Positions 35,736 to 44,932 of a stretch of 64,000 bases of DNA are shown in pieces. This DNA comes from Alistipes sp. GTDB taxonomy: Bacteria > Bacteroidota > Bacteroidia > Bacteroidales > Rikenellaceae. The notes under the pieces were generated by a model that did not search any database, was not told where the DNA came from, and was given only the letters and a program-made list of their open reading frames with translations. A program made the translations under genes and the position numbers. Where the stretch lies: assembly GCA_017408825.1 (NCBI GenBank), contig JAFQTX010000035.1, forward strand, positions 1 to 64,000, written 5' to 3'. Each line of letters starts with the position of its first letter. Within the stretch, counting starts at the first letter, position 1.

Positions 35736-37334
35736 ATGAAGAGAGTGCTTTTTTCAATGTTGGGTTTGGTGCTTGTTGCATCATCCCTAATGCTCACCAC
35801 AACATCGTGTGAGAAGGAGGCTGGGCCAATACCCAATGCAATAGAGAAGGAGTGCAGGGCGGGTGATCGTCCCACAATCACCTTCACAACAGGTGGCGAC
35901 TGGCAACTATCGTCGGATGCCCTGTGGTGTAAGTTTATAACCTCTGCTGGTGAGCTCCAAAATATGTCGGGTCCTGCGGGCACGCATACCGTCACACTGA
36001 AGATTACCGACGAGGATAATGGCAATAGCTGGAGTAAGGCGAACATAACTATGAAGATGGGCGGACAGAGCGGTATCATAGCTGTCATCAAGCGCCACCC
36101 CAGCGTGCTATATATGAAGCTATACGACATCACCGACACCCCAGCAAAGAGTATTAAACTCGGCTATGTAGACTGGATTCCTTTCCGCATAGAGGCCAAC
36201 TTCCGCTTCTCGGCTATCGACTTTCCAGAGTGGATGGATATAGGCCTGTCGCCCGATCAGAGCTACAGCAACATCGAGTCTGTAGACTATCTCACGGGTG
36301 TTCCTGGAGAGCAGACCGAGGCCTATGCACGTATCAAGCCCGATGGCGAGCGTGAGAGTAAGAAGATTACCGAAGAGGATGGCTACAAGATAATCTTCTC
36401 GGATGAGAGTGGCGAGCACACCTTTGAGTTCCCAATCACCTATGATGGCATGGGCACTGACAACCTGACATTCGTAGGCCCTACGGAGAGCTACTACGGC
36501 TGGGAGGTATCGCTCGATGGCAAGACACTCCGTTATACGGACACTACAAATGGCACCGTGACCACGTTCAACGACGAGTTGGAGTATAGCATCACAGCGC
36601 AGGATAACGACTACCAGATACTATACTTCGAGAAGAGGATTGAGCGTGGCATACCCACCTATGAGTACTTCGATGAGACCAGCAGCAATACGTGGATGCA
36701 CTTCAACAAGGAGAGTATGACGCTCACTATCGACGAGCATAGTGGCACACCTCGCCACGGTATGGTGATGGCACTACCACGTAAGACATTCAACACCATC
36801 CGCACATCGATCATCGAGAGTATCTTTGAGAGTGATGCCTCGTCGGGCATCGCCCTACCTGTGGTCAAAAACGAATATGCAAAATATATCCTCATAGAGT
36901 TCACCCAATGTGACCTCTCGGAGCAGGGTAAATATGATGGTATGTATATCTACCACTCGCTGACAACACTCGAGATCTCCGCAGTGAAGATTGAGGATAA
37001 TAGCCTCGCCGAGAAGTATGGCACCGAGGAGATATACAGCTGCGACTTCGTAAACCCTGTGCCTGACAAGCGTCCCGGAATCATCATCGACCCACGCATT
37101 GAGCATTGGACCACAGAGAACTACGAGGGAGGCAACGCAACGGCAGAGGTATGGTACAACGACGAGAAGCTAAAAATCTCGGAGGATGAGTACTACATCG
37201 GCGAGAACAACGATGAGGTACTTGCCGTTCACCTATGGGGGCCTAAAGAGGAGTTTATCGATAATGTATACGTAGTATTTAAGTACGGCTCAGAGGCTAA
37301 GAAGCTACTTGTTGTAACACCTCCAACAAAATAG
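35736..37334 (+). CDS. Lipoprotein with BACON-like N-terminal domain, unknown function
   Basis: 532 residues with a lipoprotein signal (TTTSC, Cys ~27). The first domain (about 45-125) has FTTGGDWQLSSDALWCKF, the strand-Trp pattern of BACON-type domains, which bind glycans or act as spacers. The middle and C-terminal parts are beta-rich and Asp/Glu-rich, without motifs I recognise. They probably form further Ig-like domains (a last one at about 440-530, with VWYNDEKLKISEDEYYIG). Likely on the cell surface. It is followed 12 bp later by an LRR lipoprotein gene in the same run. Confidence 0.7.
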   Translation: MKRVLFSMLGLVLVASSLMLTTTSCEKEAGPIPNAIEKECRAGDRPTITFTTGGDWQLSSDALWCKFITSAGELQNMSGPAGTHTVTLKITDEDNGNSWSKANITMKMGGQSGIIAVIKRHPSVLYMKLYDITDTPAKSIKLGYVDWIPFRIEANFRFSAIDFPEWMDIGLSPDQSYSNIESVDYLTGVPGEQTEAYARIKPDGERESKKITEEDGYKIIFSDESGEHTFEFPITYDGMGTDNLTFVGPTESYYGWEVSLDGKTLRYTDTTNGTVTTFNDELEYSITAQDNDYQILYFEKRIERGIPTYEYFDETSSNTWMHFNKESMTLTIDEHSGTPRHGMVMALPRKTFNTIRTSIIESIFESDASSGIALPVVKNEYAKYILIEFTQCDLSEQGKYDGMYIYHSLTTLEISAVKIEDNSLAEKYGTEEIYSCDFVNPVPDKRPGIIIDPRIEHWTTENYEGGNATAEVWYNDEKLKISEDEYYIGENNDEVLAVHLWGPKEEFIDNVYVVFKYGSEAKKLLVVTPPTK

Positions 37335-37346
37335 CACACACCAATT

Positions 37347-39968
37347 ATGACACACAACACATTCAGACACACACTACTACTATGCCTTGGTCTTGTGCTA
37401 CTGGTCTTAGGTTGCGAGCGTGAGAGTAGCGACCCGACAGCGGAGTATGGCTATGTGCAGTTCCGCCTTGTGAAGGCTACGCACGTAGAGTCATCGACAC
37501 GTGCCACAGATGCTCTTGACTGGCTCTCGGATGCCCACAAGATAGAGATTGTGATGCAGCGTGATGGGGCTACCATCGCTCAGTCAATGCCCGTGGCAAG
37601 TTTCGATGCGGAGAGTGCCGAGTGGGGACTATATACCGAGAAGCTAAAGCTGCTCACAGGCAGGTATAACATTATCGGCTACTACATCTACGACAATCTT
37701 GACAACAAGATTTTGGTGGGCGGTAACGCTGGAGAGTTCAAGGTGATAACGGGCGGCCTCACGCAGAAAGATATAGGTGTTAGCACCCAGGAGCGTGGCA
37801 AAATCTCGTTCTCTCTACACAAGGATCTCGCCACACGTAGCGAGGCAGAGGGTAACTACCCCTTTGAGAGTATTCGCTCGGTGGATATAAGCCTACGTAA
37901 CAACTTCACCAAGAAGACAATAACGTTCAAGGCGCTGCCCACGACATACCACGAGGATTTCGTCGAGGGCGCAGTGGATGAGGAGCTATACGACCGCAAC
38001 GCTATGACCTCGTATATGACATGTGGTGGTGAGCACTGGATCGAGGCGGGAGAGTATACTCTGACCTCGTACACCACCTACTCAGATGCTAATGGTCGCA
38101 ACCGCCTTGAGACGGCATCAGTCGCTGAGAAGAAGTTGCAACTTACAGTCGAGGATAACAAGCATATCACCATTGACGTGCCTATCTTCCTCTCGACAAC
38201 AGCCGAGTATATCAAGGACTATGAGGCTCTGAAGGAGATATGGCTGGCTCTGGATGGTCCTAACTGGACATTCCACGGCGAGGAGTATGTGGCACGCACC
38301 AACTGGGACTTTAACCGTGATATTGATATGTGGGGTGACCAGCCTGGCGTGACCCTTGGTGGCGATGGCCGTATTGTGGGCCTCAACATCTCAGGCTTTG
38401 GCGCTAAGGGCGTTGTCCCCGATGCAATAGGTCAGCTTACCGAACTTCAGATGCTCTATCTTGGCAACCACAACGAGCTTATCGGCGGCTACGACAGCTC
38501 TACCTCGGCACGTCTTAGTGCCATGGACTACCACGACAAGTTTGTAATGTGTGATGGCCGTGAGATGCTAAGCCCTGAGCTAAAGGATGTTATCAATGCC
38601 GATGGCCAACTACGCCCCATCACTCAAGCAAAGCCCGTACGCCAAGATGTCGCCTTTGGCAACCTCACAAATGGTATTACAGGTATCTCACGAGCAATGA
38701 TGCGCCTAACCAAGCTCGAGCAGTTCTTCATTGCCAATGCACCTATTGATGGGGAGTTCTTTGTGGATGTAAAGGAGAGTTCGGAGTTATATGCCGAGCG
38801 TGAGGAGTGGAACTGGGCAAAACTCGAGAGCCTTACCGACGTGGAGATCTACAACTGCTCGAAGCTCACACAGCTACCCGTCGAGCTGCTTTGCGGCGCA
38901 CCAAACATTCAGTCGCTCAACCTATCAATGAACCAAGGCATCTCGGGCGAGCAGCTCTTAGCAGATTGGAAGGCTATCATCGATGGTGAGTCGGGTGAAG
39001 ATGTTCAGATCCTCTATTTCAATAGTTGCAACCTTGAGGCTACCCCCGAGCACGACTACCTAAAGCGTATGACCAAGCTCGGACTACTCGACCTCACGAG
39101 CAACAAACTCAAGGAGATACACCCCTTCGGCAAGGATATATACCCTACCACACTCTACTACGACAACAACCGCATCACGCACGTTGAGCCTGCCGAGGAT
39201 GGATACTTCTGCGGTCTTGGTCAGCTTGAGACATTCTCTTGCTCGAACAACCTCCTTACCGAGCTTCCAGACATCTTTAGCGCCAGCTCAGTACACTCTA
39301 TGATTACGGCAAACTTCTCGGGTAACAAGATCTCGGCATTGGCCAATGGCGACGGGTGGCGAGGCCTTAACTGTGAGACACTCAACCTCGCAGATAACCA
39401 CCTCGCGGAGCTTCCCGCACGCCTCATAGGTAGTGGCTCACGCATCGAGACATTGATGCTCGGCAGCAATGGCATACGAGAGATTAAGGAGGGTGCACTC
39501 ACAGGCCCTTATAGCTACTATCTCTCAACGATAGACCTTAGCTACAACCGTCTTAAGGCGATCCCAGAGGGTGATTTCAGCGCCGCAAACATACCATACC
39601 TCTACGGTATCGACCTCTCGAACAACGCCTTAGAGTCATTCCCAAAAGCGCCTCTCGGAGTTGAGTCGCTTACCGTTATCAGCGTACGTTGCCAGCGTGA
39701 CGACAATGGCAACCGCTCGCTCAAGGAGTGGCCCGTAGGCATTGGCAACTGCCCAAAGCTTGCAGCGCTATACATCGGGTCGAACGACATTGGCAAGGTC
39801 GAGGACACCATCTCGCCCTACATCCTTATCTTCGAGATTAAGGATAACCCCAACATCGACATAACACTAAGCCAGGAGATATGCGACCTTATCAAGAAGG
39901 AGTACTACCTGCTTGTCTACGACTCTACACAGAACATCAAGGGGTGCGATGCACTAATCCTTGAATAA
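37347..39968 (+). CDS. Leucine-rich-repeat lipoprotein with DUF4458-like N-terminus
   Basis: 873 residues; lipobox LVLGC (~24). An N-terminal region of about 250 residues resembles the DUF4458 domain (YVQFRLVKATH, LLTGRYNIIGYYIY, FSLHKDLATRS). A segment near 310 (LDGPNWTFHGEEY) is typical of the cap before bacterial LRRs. From about 345 to 830 there are many LRR units of 22-26 residues with the LxxLxLxxN pattern, for example LGLLDLTSNKLKEI and LETLMLGSNGIREI. LRR surfaces bind proteins. The LRR protein and its truncated relative downstream flank a protease gene, which suggests a surface binding or recognition role. No secretion-type C-terminal domain is seen. Confidence 0.85.
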   Translation: MTHNTFRHTLLLCLGLVLLVLGCERESSDPTAEYGYVQFRLVKATHVESSTRATDALDWLSDAHKIEIVMQRDGATIAQSMPVASFDAESAEWGLYTEKLKLLTGRYNIIGYYIYDNLDNKILVGGNAGEFKVITGGLTQKDIGVSTQERGKISFSLHKDLATRSEAEGNYPFESIRSVDISLRNNFTKKTITFKALPTTYHEDFVEGAVDEELYDRNAMTSYMTCGGEHWIEAGEYTLTSYTTYSDANGRNRLETASVAEKKLQLTVEDNKHITIDVPIFLSTTAEYIKDYEALKEIWLALDGPNWTFHGEEYVARTNWDFNRDIDMWGDQPGVTLGGDGRIVGLNISGFGAKGVVPDAIGQLTELQMLYLGNHNELIGGYDSSTSARLSAMDYHDKFVMCDGREMLSPELKDVINADGQLRPITQAKPVRQDVAFGNLTNGITGISRAMMRLTKLEQFFIANAPIDGEFFVDVKESSELYAEREEWNWAKLESLTDVEIYNCSKLTQLPVELLCGAPNIQSLNLSMNQGISGEQLLADWKAIIDGESGEDVQILYFNSCNLEATPEHDYLKRMTKLGLLDLTSNKLKEIHPFGKDIYPTTLYYDNNRITHVEPAEDGYFCGLGQLETFSCSNNLLTELPDIFSASSVHSMITANFSGNKISALANGDGWRGLNCETLNLADNHLAELPARLIGSGSRIETLMLGSNGIREIKEGALTGPYSYYLSTIDLSYNRLKAIPEGDFSAANIPYLYGIDLSNNALESFPKAPLGVESLTVISVRCQRDDNGNRSLKEWPVGIGNCPKLAALYIGSNDIGKVEDTISPYILIFEIKDNPNIDITLSQEICDLIKKEYYLLVYDSTQNIKGCDALILE

Positions 39969-39982
39969 CGATGATAGCTACT

Positions 39983-41626
39983 ATGAAGAGGATATACACA
40001 CTATTAACCATCATTGCTCTTGGTTTTGCCTCGTGCCAGGAGGAGCTCGAACCTACGTTCGAGGGCTTCGAGGTGGATAACTCGCAGATAGAGGCGGCAG
40101 CACATGGTGGCAAATACCAAATCACCGTGCGCTCCGAAGATGAGTGGAGCGTACAGTCACCAGAACCTTGGATAATGCTCTCGCCAGCAAATGGCCGTGG
40201 CGAGGTGGAGTGCACCATACATATCGACTCTACGCTTACACACCACGAGCGTAAGGCCGAGATACGCTTTATGTCAGCAGGCAACATTCTTAACAAGGTG
40301 GATGTTACGCAAAAGGGCTTCGAGCCAAGCATCGACCCTCAAAATAGCAGCGTAGCCATCGACGCCTACAAGAAGCGTGACGAGAGATGGGTGGAGGTAG
40401 AGATTAAGAGCAACGTGGAGTTTACCGCCTCGACCGATGCCCAGTGGCTTAGTGTCAATGACCACACACTGACGCTCGACCGTGGCGCTCGTCCACGTAC
40501 TACACGCCTACGCCTCGACTGGAAGATGAACTCCGACCCACAGGCTCGTGAGGCGACAATAACACTACGTCCCGACTCTCTTGGTGAGTCTACGACAATC
40601 GTCGTACGTCAGCAGGCAGGACCTCTTATCGAGGATAATCGTGCGGGCGACTCGTTGGCAGTCGTCACCATATACAACAAGATGGAGTGCTGGGCAGAGG
40701 ACGTGATCTCGGATAAGAGCCCTATGACACAATGGGAGTGTATGCGTCTATGGCAGGCAAGCGACGAGTCGCTGCCATGCCCCGAGGCAGTAGGTCGTGT
40801 ACGTGACCTCGACCTAAGCTACTTTAACACCGATGACGACATCCCTGTTGAGATCAAGCACCTCAAATATCTCGAGACACTGTCGCTATTTGGCAACGTA
40901 AATACAATGCTTAAGGAGATAAATCTATGTCCCGAGATTGCCTCGCTCAACTACCTCAAGGCACTACGCATCGGCGCTATGGGTCTTGTGTCGCTCCCCG
41001 ACAACTTTGCAGAGCTTGGCGACACCCTCGAAGAGCTCGACCTCAACTCCAACAACTTCAACACCATACCAAAGGTGATAAATAGGGAGAATTTTCCACA
41101 CCTCAAGTCGCTGATATTCATAGCAAACCGCCGCTCGACGGTAAGCGATCTACGTAGCGCTTCGGGTATGGGTCTTCAGTTGGAGAGCGATGCACTACGC
41201 CGCCTATTCCTCTGGGAGGAGCTTGAGGAGTTAGCCCTGTCGTACAACTATATAGAGGGCTCACTGCCAAACTTCAGTGTTGGCCGTGATGGTGTGAGAG
41301 CATACACTGCGGAGGATGTCAAGGAGCTTGGCGACACACTAAACTACGCTGTGGCAAATCAACTTCCTCGCATCCTGCCTAACATGCGCAGCTTGCGACT
41401 AAATCTCAACTTCTTCACAGGCAAGCTACCCGACTGGTTGCTCTACCACCCACACCTTATGGAGTGGGGCGCCGAGACACTTGTCTACCAACAGCAGGAG
41501 AAGGGCATAGATAGCGATGGTAATGCCGTGGGCTTTGAGAATGTCCCCACATCCAGTGAGTACTACTTCGAGGCATACCCACTGCTACGCAACCGCTACG
41601 AGTATAATGACACAATCGGAGAGTAA
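39983..41626 (+). CDS. BACON plus LRR lipoprotein
   Basis: 547 residues from the ATG at 39983, which begins the lipoprotein signal MKRIYTLLTIIALGFASC; an in-frame ATG at 39971 is also possible. One or two BACON-like domains (about 30-110 and 115-205; SEDEWSVQSPEPWI and ASTDAQWLSV) precede an LRR region (about 270-500), with LKYLETLSLFGN and LEELDLNSNNFNTI. It shares design with the preceding LRR lipoprotein but has a different N-terminus. It ends 1 bp before the protease start codon, so the pair is likely translationally coupled. Confidence 0.83.
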   Translation: MKRIYTLLTIIALGFASCQEELEPTFEGFEVDNSQIEAAAHGGKYQITVRSEDEWSVQSPEPWIMLSPANGRGEVECTIHIDSTLTHHERKAEIRFMSAGNILNKVDVTQKGFEPSIDPQNSSVAIDAYKKRDERWVEVEIKSNVEFTASTDAQWLSVNDHTLTLDRGARPRTTRLRLDWKMNSDPQAREATITLRPDSLGESTTIVVRQQAGPLIEDNRAGDSLAVVTIYNKMECWAEDVISDKSPMTQWECMRLWQASDESLPCPEAVGRVRDLDLSYFNTDDDIPVEIKHLKYLETLSLFGNVNTMLKEINLCPEIASLNYLKALRIGAMGLVSLPDNFAELGDTLEELDLNSNNFNTIPKVINRENFPHLKSLIFIANRRSTVSDLRSASGMGLQLESDALRRLFLWEELEELALSYNYIEGSLPNFSVGRDGVRAYTAEDVKELGDTLNYAVANQLPRILPNMRSLRLNLNFFTGKLPDWLLYHPHLMEWGAETLVYQQQEKGIDSDGNAVGFENVPTSSEYYFEAYPLLRNRYEYNDTIGE

Positions 41627-41627
41627 G

Positions 41628-43667
41628 ATGAAGAGATACGCTATAATATTTGCAGCACTACTCGTTTGTGGTGCCTGCACAAAGGATATCGAGCAGATAG
41701 CACCCGACACCACAATGCCTACGGTGATAATCCCCGAGGGCAGCACCGAGGGCGAGATAATCATCAAGTTCCGCCCAGAGATGGAGGCTATACTCGACCA
41801 GACACTCACACGCTCAGGCGGCGAGGCCACACGCTCAGGAATACCATCCACGGATGAGGTCTTAGATATTCTCGGTGCATACTCCTTCGAGCGAGTGTTC
41901 CCCGTAGACCCACGCTGTGAGGAGCGTACACGTGAAGCGGGACTACACCTATGGTATATCGTGCGTTTCGACCCGGGTGAGGACCTCACCACGGCCTACG
42001 AGCGCCTTGCTCAACTTGGCGAGGTGGATAAGTTGCAGTGTAACCGCCCTATCGCACGAGCATACAACCCTACGGCCGAGCCACACTTCATAAGTTGTGC
42101 TGAGGCCGACTACAACGCCACAACACGCACTACACAGTGGCCTTTCAACGACCCAGAGATCTATCGTCAGTGGTGCTACATCAACGATGGCACGGCAGAC
42201 TTTAATCAGGAGTGGGCAGGCGTTATTGCGGGGTGCGATGCGGGATGCGACGAGGCGTGGAAGCTATGCACAGGCGACGAGGATATCATCGTAGCGGTAT
42301 TTGACGAGGCTGTGATGTGGAGCCACCCCGACCTTAAGGATAACATCTGGATTAACGAGGGCGAGGAGCTGCACGCTGGCGTAGATGCCGATGGCAACGG
42401 ATATGTAGATGATAAGTATGGCTATAACTTTGTGCGTAACACCGCCATAACATCGTGGACATCGAATGGCAGCACGGGTCACGGTACTCATGTTGCAGGA
42501 ACTATCGCTGCCGTGAACGACAATGGCATAGGCTGTGCGGGCATCGCTGGCGGCGGCAAGGGCTCGAAGGGTGTTAAGATTATGACCTGTCAGCTGTTCG
42601 ACGGTATGAACTCAGCATCGTTGGCTGCCGAGGCACGTGCTATGAAGTATGCTGCCGACAATGGAGCAGTCATTATGCAGTGTTCGTGGGGTTACCACTC
42701 GGCAAAGTCTAACCCGATAATGGGATATGTCGTAGGCCCAGCCACCGAGGAGGAGTGGGCGGCAATCTACCCTCTTGAGAAGGAGGCTATCGACTACTTC
42801 ATACACTCGGCAGGCTCGCCTAATGGCGTTATAGATGGTGGTCTTGTGATATTTGCATCTGGCAACGAGTATGCTGCGCAGTCATCGTTCCCCGCTGCCT
42901 ACTCGAAGTGTATCTCTGTGGCTGCCGTGGCTGCCGACTACACCCCCGCATCCTACTCAAACTACGGCTCGGAGGTATGGCTATCGGCACCTGGTGGCGA
43001 TATGGAGTACTACGGAGCACCCGGCGAGGAGGATGATGCCTACGACGAAAATGGTGTACTCAAGCAGCAGGGTTCAATATTCTCGACACTCGTTATCAAT
43101 GGTGTGGCGGGATATGGCTACTACGAGGGTACGTCGATGGCATGTCCTCATGTTTCGGGAGTGGCGGCACTCGGACTATCGTATGCCAAGCAGCTAAAGC
43201 GCCACTTTACGGCCGAAGAGTTCAAGCAGCTGATGTATGACTCGGCACGTGACATAAACTCATACTTTAGTGGCGAGAAGCTCTTCTATATGCACCACAC
43301 ATCGCCTGGTGCTACCCCCATAAAGATGAACTTGACAGATTATAGGGGTAAGATGGGTCGTCTGGTAGATGCTGGAGCTCTGCTTAAGGCTATTGATGGT
43401 AGCGGCCGTGATATGCGCATACCTAATATATATATAGCACCAGGGGCAATCACCACTCTCGATCTCGACGACTATCTACCCTCGAGGGCTAAGGCCGCAA
43501 CAGTAGGCAATCAGAATATAGCCTCGGTGACACTAAGTGGTAGCACTCTCACCATAAAGGCAATATCAGCAGGGCAGACATCGCTAAGCATTGAGTGTGA
43601 GGATGGTAGCAACCACTACGCAACAATTACTGTGCGCGTGGGGGCTAACGACAATGGTTGGTTGTAG
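41628..43667 (+). CDS. Subtilisin-like serine protease lipoprotein (S8)
   Basis: 679 residues from 41628; the frame is open upstream but overlaps the LRR gene and lacks a signal. The lipoprotein signal ends LVCGAC (~18). A prodomain-like region (about 30-165) has VDKLQCNRPIA. The S8 domain shows Asp226 (VAVFDEAV), His285 (GHGTHVAGT) and Ser503 (YYEGTSMACPHVSG), plus the oxyanion Asn in FASGNE, so it should be active. After about residue 600 comes a small Ig-like (BIG2-type) domain. Lipidation should keep it at the membrane. Location between LRR genes and a DUF1573 gene suggests it processes surface or host proteins bound by them; this is inference. Confidence 0.9.
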   Translation: MKRYAIIFAALLVCGACTKDIEQIAPDTTMPTVIIPEGSTEGEIIIKFRPEMEAILDQTLTRSGGEATRSGIPSTDEVLDILGAYSFERVFPVDPRCEERTREAGLHLWYIVRFDPGEDLTTAYERLAQLGEVDKLQCNRPIARAYNPTAEPHFISCAEADYNATTRTTQWPFNDPEIYRQWCYINDGTADFNQEWAGVIAGCDAGCDEAWKLCTGDEDIIVAVFDEAVMWSHPDLKDNIWINEGEELHAGVDADGNGYVDDKYGYNFVRNTAITSWTSNGSTGHGTHVAGTIAAVNDNGIGCAGIAGGGKGSKGVKIMTCQLFDGMNSASLAAEARAMKYAADNGAVIMQCSWGYHSAKSNPIMGYVVGPATEEEWAAIYPLEKEAIDYFIHSAGSPNGVIDGGLVIFASGNEYAAQSSFPAAYSKCISVAAVAADYTPASYSNYGSEVWLSAPGGDMEYYGAPGEEDDAYDENGVLKQQGSIFSTLVINGVAGYGYYEGTSMACPHVSGVAALGLSYAKQLKRHFTAEEFKQLMYDSARDINSYFSGEKLFYMHHTSPGATPIKMNLTDYRGKMGRLVDAGALLKAIDGSGRDMRIPNIYIAPGAITTLDLDDYLPSRAKAATVGNQNIASVTLSGSTLTIKAISAGQTSLSIECEDGSNHYATITVRVGANDNGWL

Positions 43668-43670
43668 GCG

Positions 43671-44453
43671 ATGCTTAAGATTAGATGCATAGCGACATTT
43701 GTCGTAAGCCTGATGTGTGTGACGGGGGCTTTTGCACAAGTTCGCACGCTACCAACACGTGAGCAGATCGACCAAATTGTGCATCCCACTCTCTCGACAA
43801 CAGCTCATGAGGGCGTACGTGGCGAGGATGTAGTGCTTGGAGAGGTTGATGGCTCACAAACAATCAGCGTAGAGCTTACGATACGCAACTATACAAACTC
43901 CCGAGTGGCGATAACCGAGCTACGCACAGGGTGCAACTGCCTACGTGTCGTCGCCACGCCGAAGAGTCTGCAACCCAACGAGAGTATGACGCTTAAGGCT
44001 CTGTTTAACCCTATGGGGCGTGTGGGCGAGTTTGAGCACGAGATATACATCTACACCTCGCTCGATGCACACCATCCCACCTCAAGCCTAAAGCTAAGCG
44101 GCATAGTGACCACCTCAGATAGGTTTACGCACCTTAGGGAGCATATGGGACAGTTGCGCCTGAGTCGTAAGTCGGTGACACTCGATGGTTTGCTAGTAGG
44201 CACTACACGTAGCGAGCGCATAGTGGTAGCCAACAGCGGCGATAGCGACATAACGCCGACTGCACGCCACAGAATCGAGGGTCTGCAATTTAGCCTCCAC
44301 CCCACGACTCTACACCCTGGCGAGGAGGGCGAGATAGTCATAAGCTACACGCCTAAGAGGCTTCCAGAGCAGGAGATTGAGACTATTATAATGGTCGAGG
44401 GTTGCGAAGCACAACCCACGGAACGAATGATTAAGATAACGATAAAGAGATAG
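43671..44453 (+). CDS. DUF1573-domain exported protein
   Basis: 260 residues with an N-terminal signal peptide (cleavage near FAQ, ~23) and no lipobox. Two DUF1573/ASPM-like Ig domains follow. The first (about 55-145) has RTGCNCLRV, the typical Cys-containing motif, then LFNPMGRVGEFEHEIYIYTS. The second (about 165-255) has VANSGDSDITP and ISYTPKRLPEQE. Such domains are common in Bacteroidetes periplasmic or surface proteins. It starts 3 bp after the protease stop and ends 2 bp before the next gene. It is the only member of the run without a lipobox. Confidence 0.8.
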   Translation: MLKIRCIATFVVSLMCVTGAFAQVRTLPTREQIDQIVHPTLSTTAHEGVRGEDVVLGEVDGSQTISVELTIRNYTNSRVAITELRTGCNCLRVVATPKSLQPNESMTLKALFNPMGRVGEFEHEIYIYTSLDAHHPTSSLKLSGIVTTSDRFTHLREHMGQLRLSRKSVTLDGLLVGTTRSERIVVANSGDSDITPTARHRIEGLQFSLHPTTLHPGEEGEIVISYTPKRLPEQEIETIIMVEGCEAQPTERMIKITIKR

Positions 44454-44455
44454 AT

Positions 44456-44920
44456 ATGAGACTATTTAGACTTAGACTTTTGGCAGTAATGGCACTCACA
44501 GCGACGACTCTTCTCTCGTGCGAGAAGCCAGTGCCTATTGATGACGATACGCAGCCCGAGATAGAGGTAAACGACGAGGTAATAGAGGGCTGCTGGCAGC
44601 TCACACACCTCAACGGCGCAGAGACACACTCTGGCGCAGAGCTATATATCGAGTTTGATGTCAAGAAGCATCGCTACGAGATGTGGGATAATATCGGTTC
44701 GATGTATCTACGCCAAACAACAGGCGGATATAGCATCACTGAGGAGGAGGATGGCACCTACACCCTCTCGGGGACCTACGACAATGGCGTCGGGGACTGG
44801 AACGAAGAGTATCGCATTGTGATGCTCCCAGGTGAGCGTATGCAGTGGTGGTCACGCACGACGAGCACATCTCTACAGTTTGTATATGCGATGGAAATAC
44901 CCGAAGAATTTTACAAATAA
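44456..44920 (+). CDS. Small lipocalin-like lipoprotein
   Basis: 154 residues, lipobox TLLSC (~22). After an acidic linker there is a single beta-barrel-like domain beginning IEGCWQLTHLNGAE. Further strands FDVKKHRYEMWDNIG, YTLSGTYDNG and MLPGERMQWWS follow, the pattern of small lipocalin-like lipoproteins of Bacteroidetes. Ligand unknown. It lies in the same run with gaps of 2 bp before and 12 bp after, and is probably a surface or periplasmic accessory of the protease/LRR proteins. Confidence 0.7.
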   Translation: MRLFRLRLLAVMALTATTLLSCEKPVPIDDDTQPEIEVNDEVIEGCWQLTHLNGAETHSGAELYIEFDVKKHRYEMWDNIGSMYLRQTTGGYSITEEEDGTYTLSGTYDNGVGDWNEEYRIVMLPGERMQWWSRTTSTSLQFVYAMEIPEEFYK

Positions 44921-44932
44921 TACATTAATATT

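Noticed and set aside
41517..41627. Longer N-terminus for the subtilisin-like protease
   Set aside because: It overlaps the LRR gene and lacks a signal, while the ATG at 41628 begins a lipoprotein signal.
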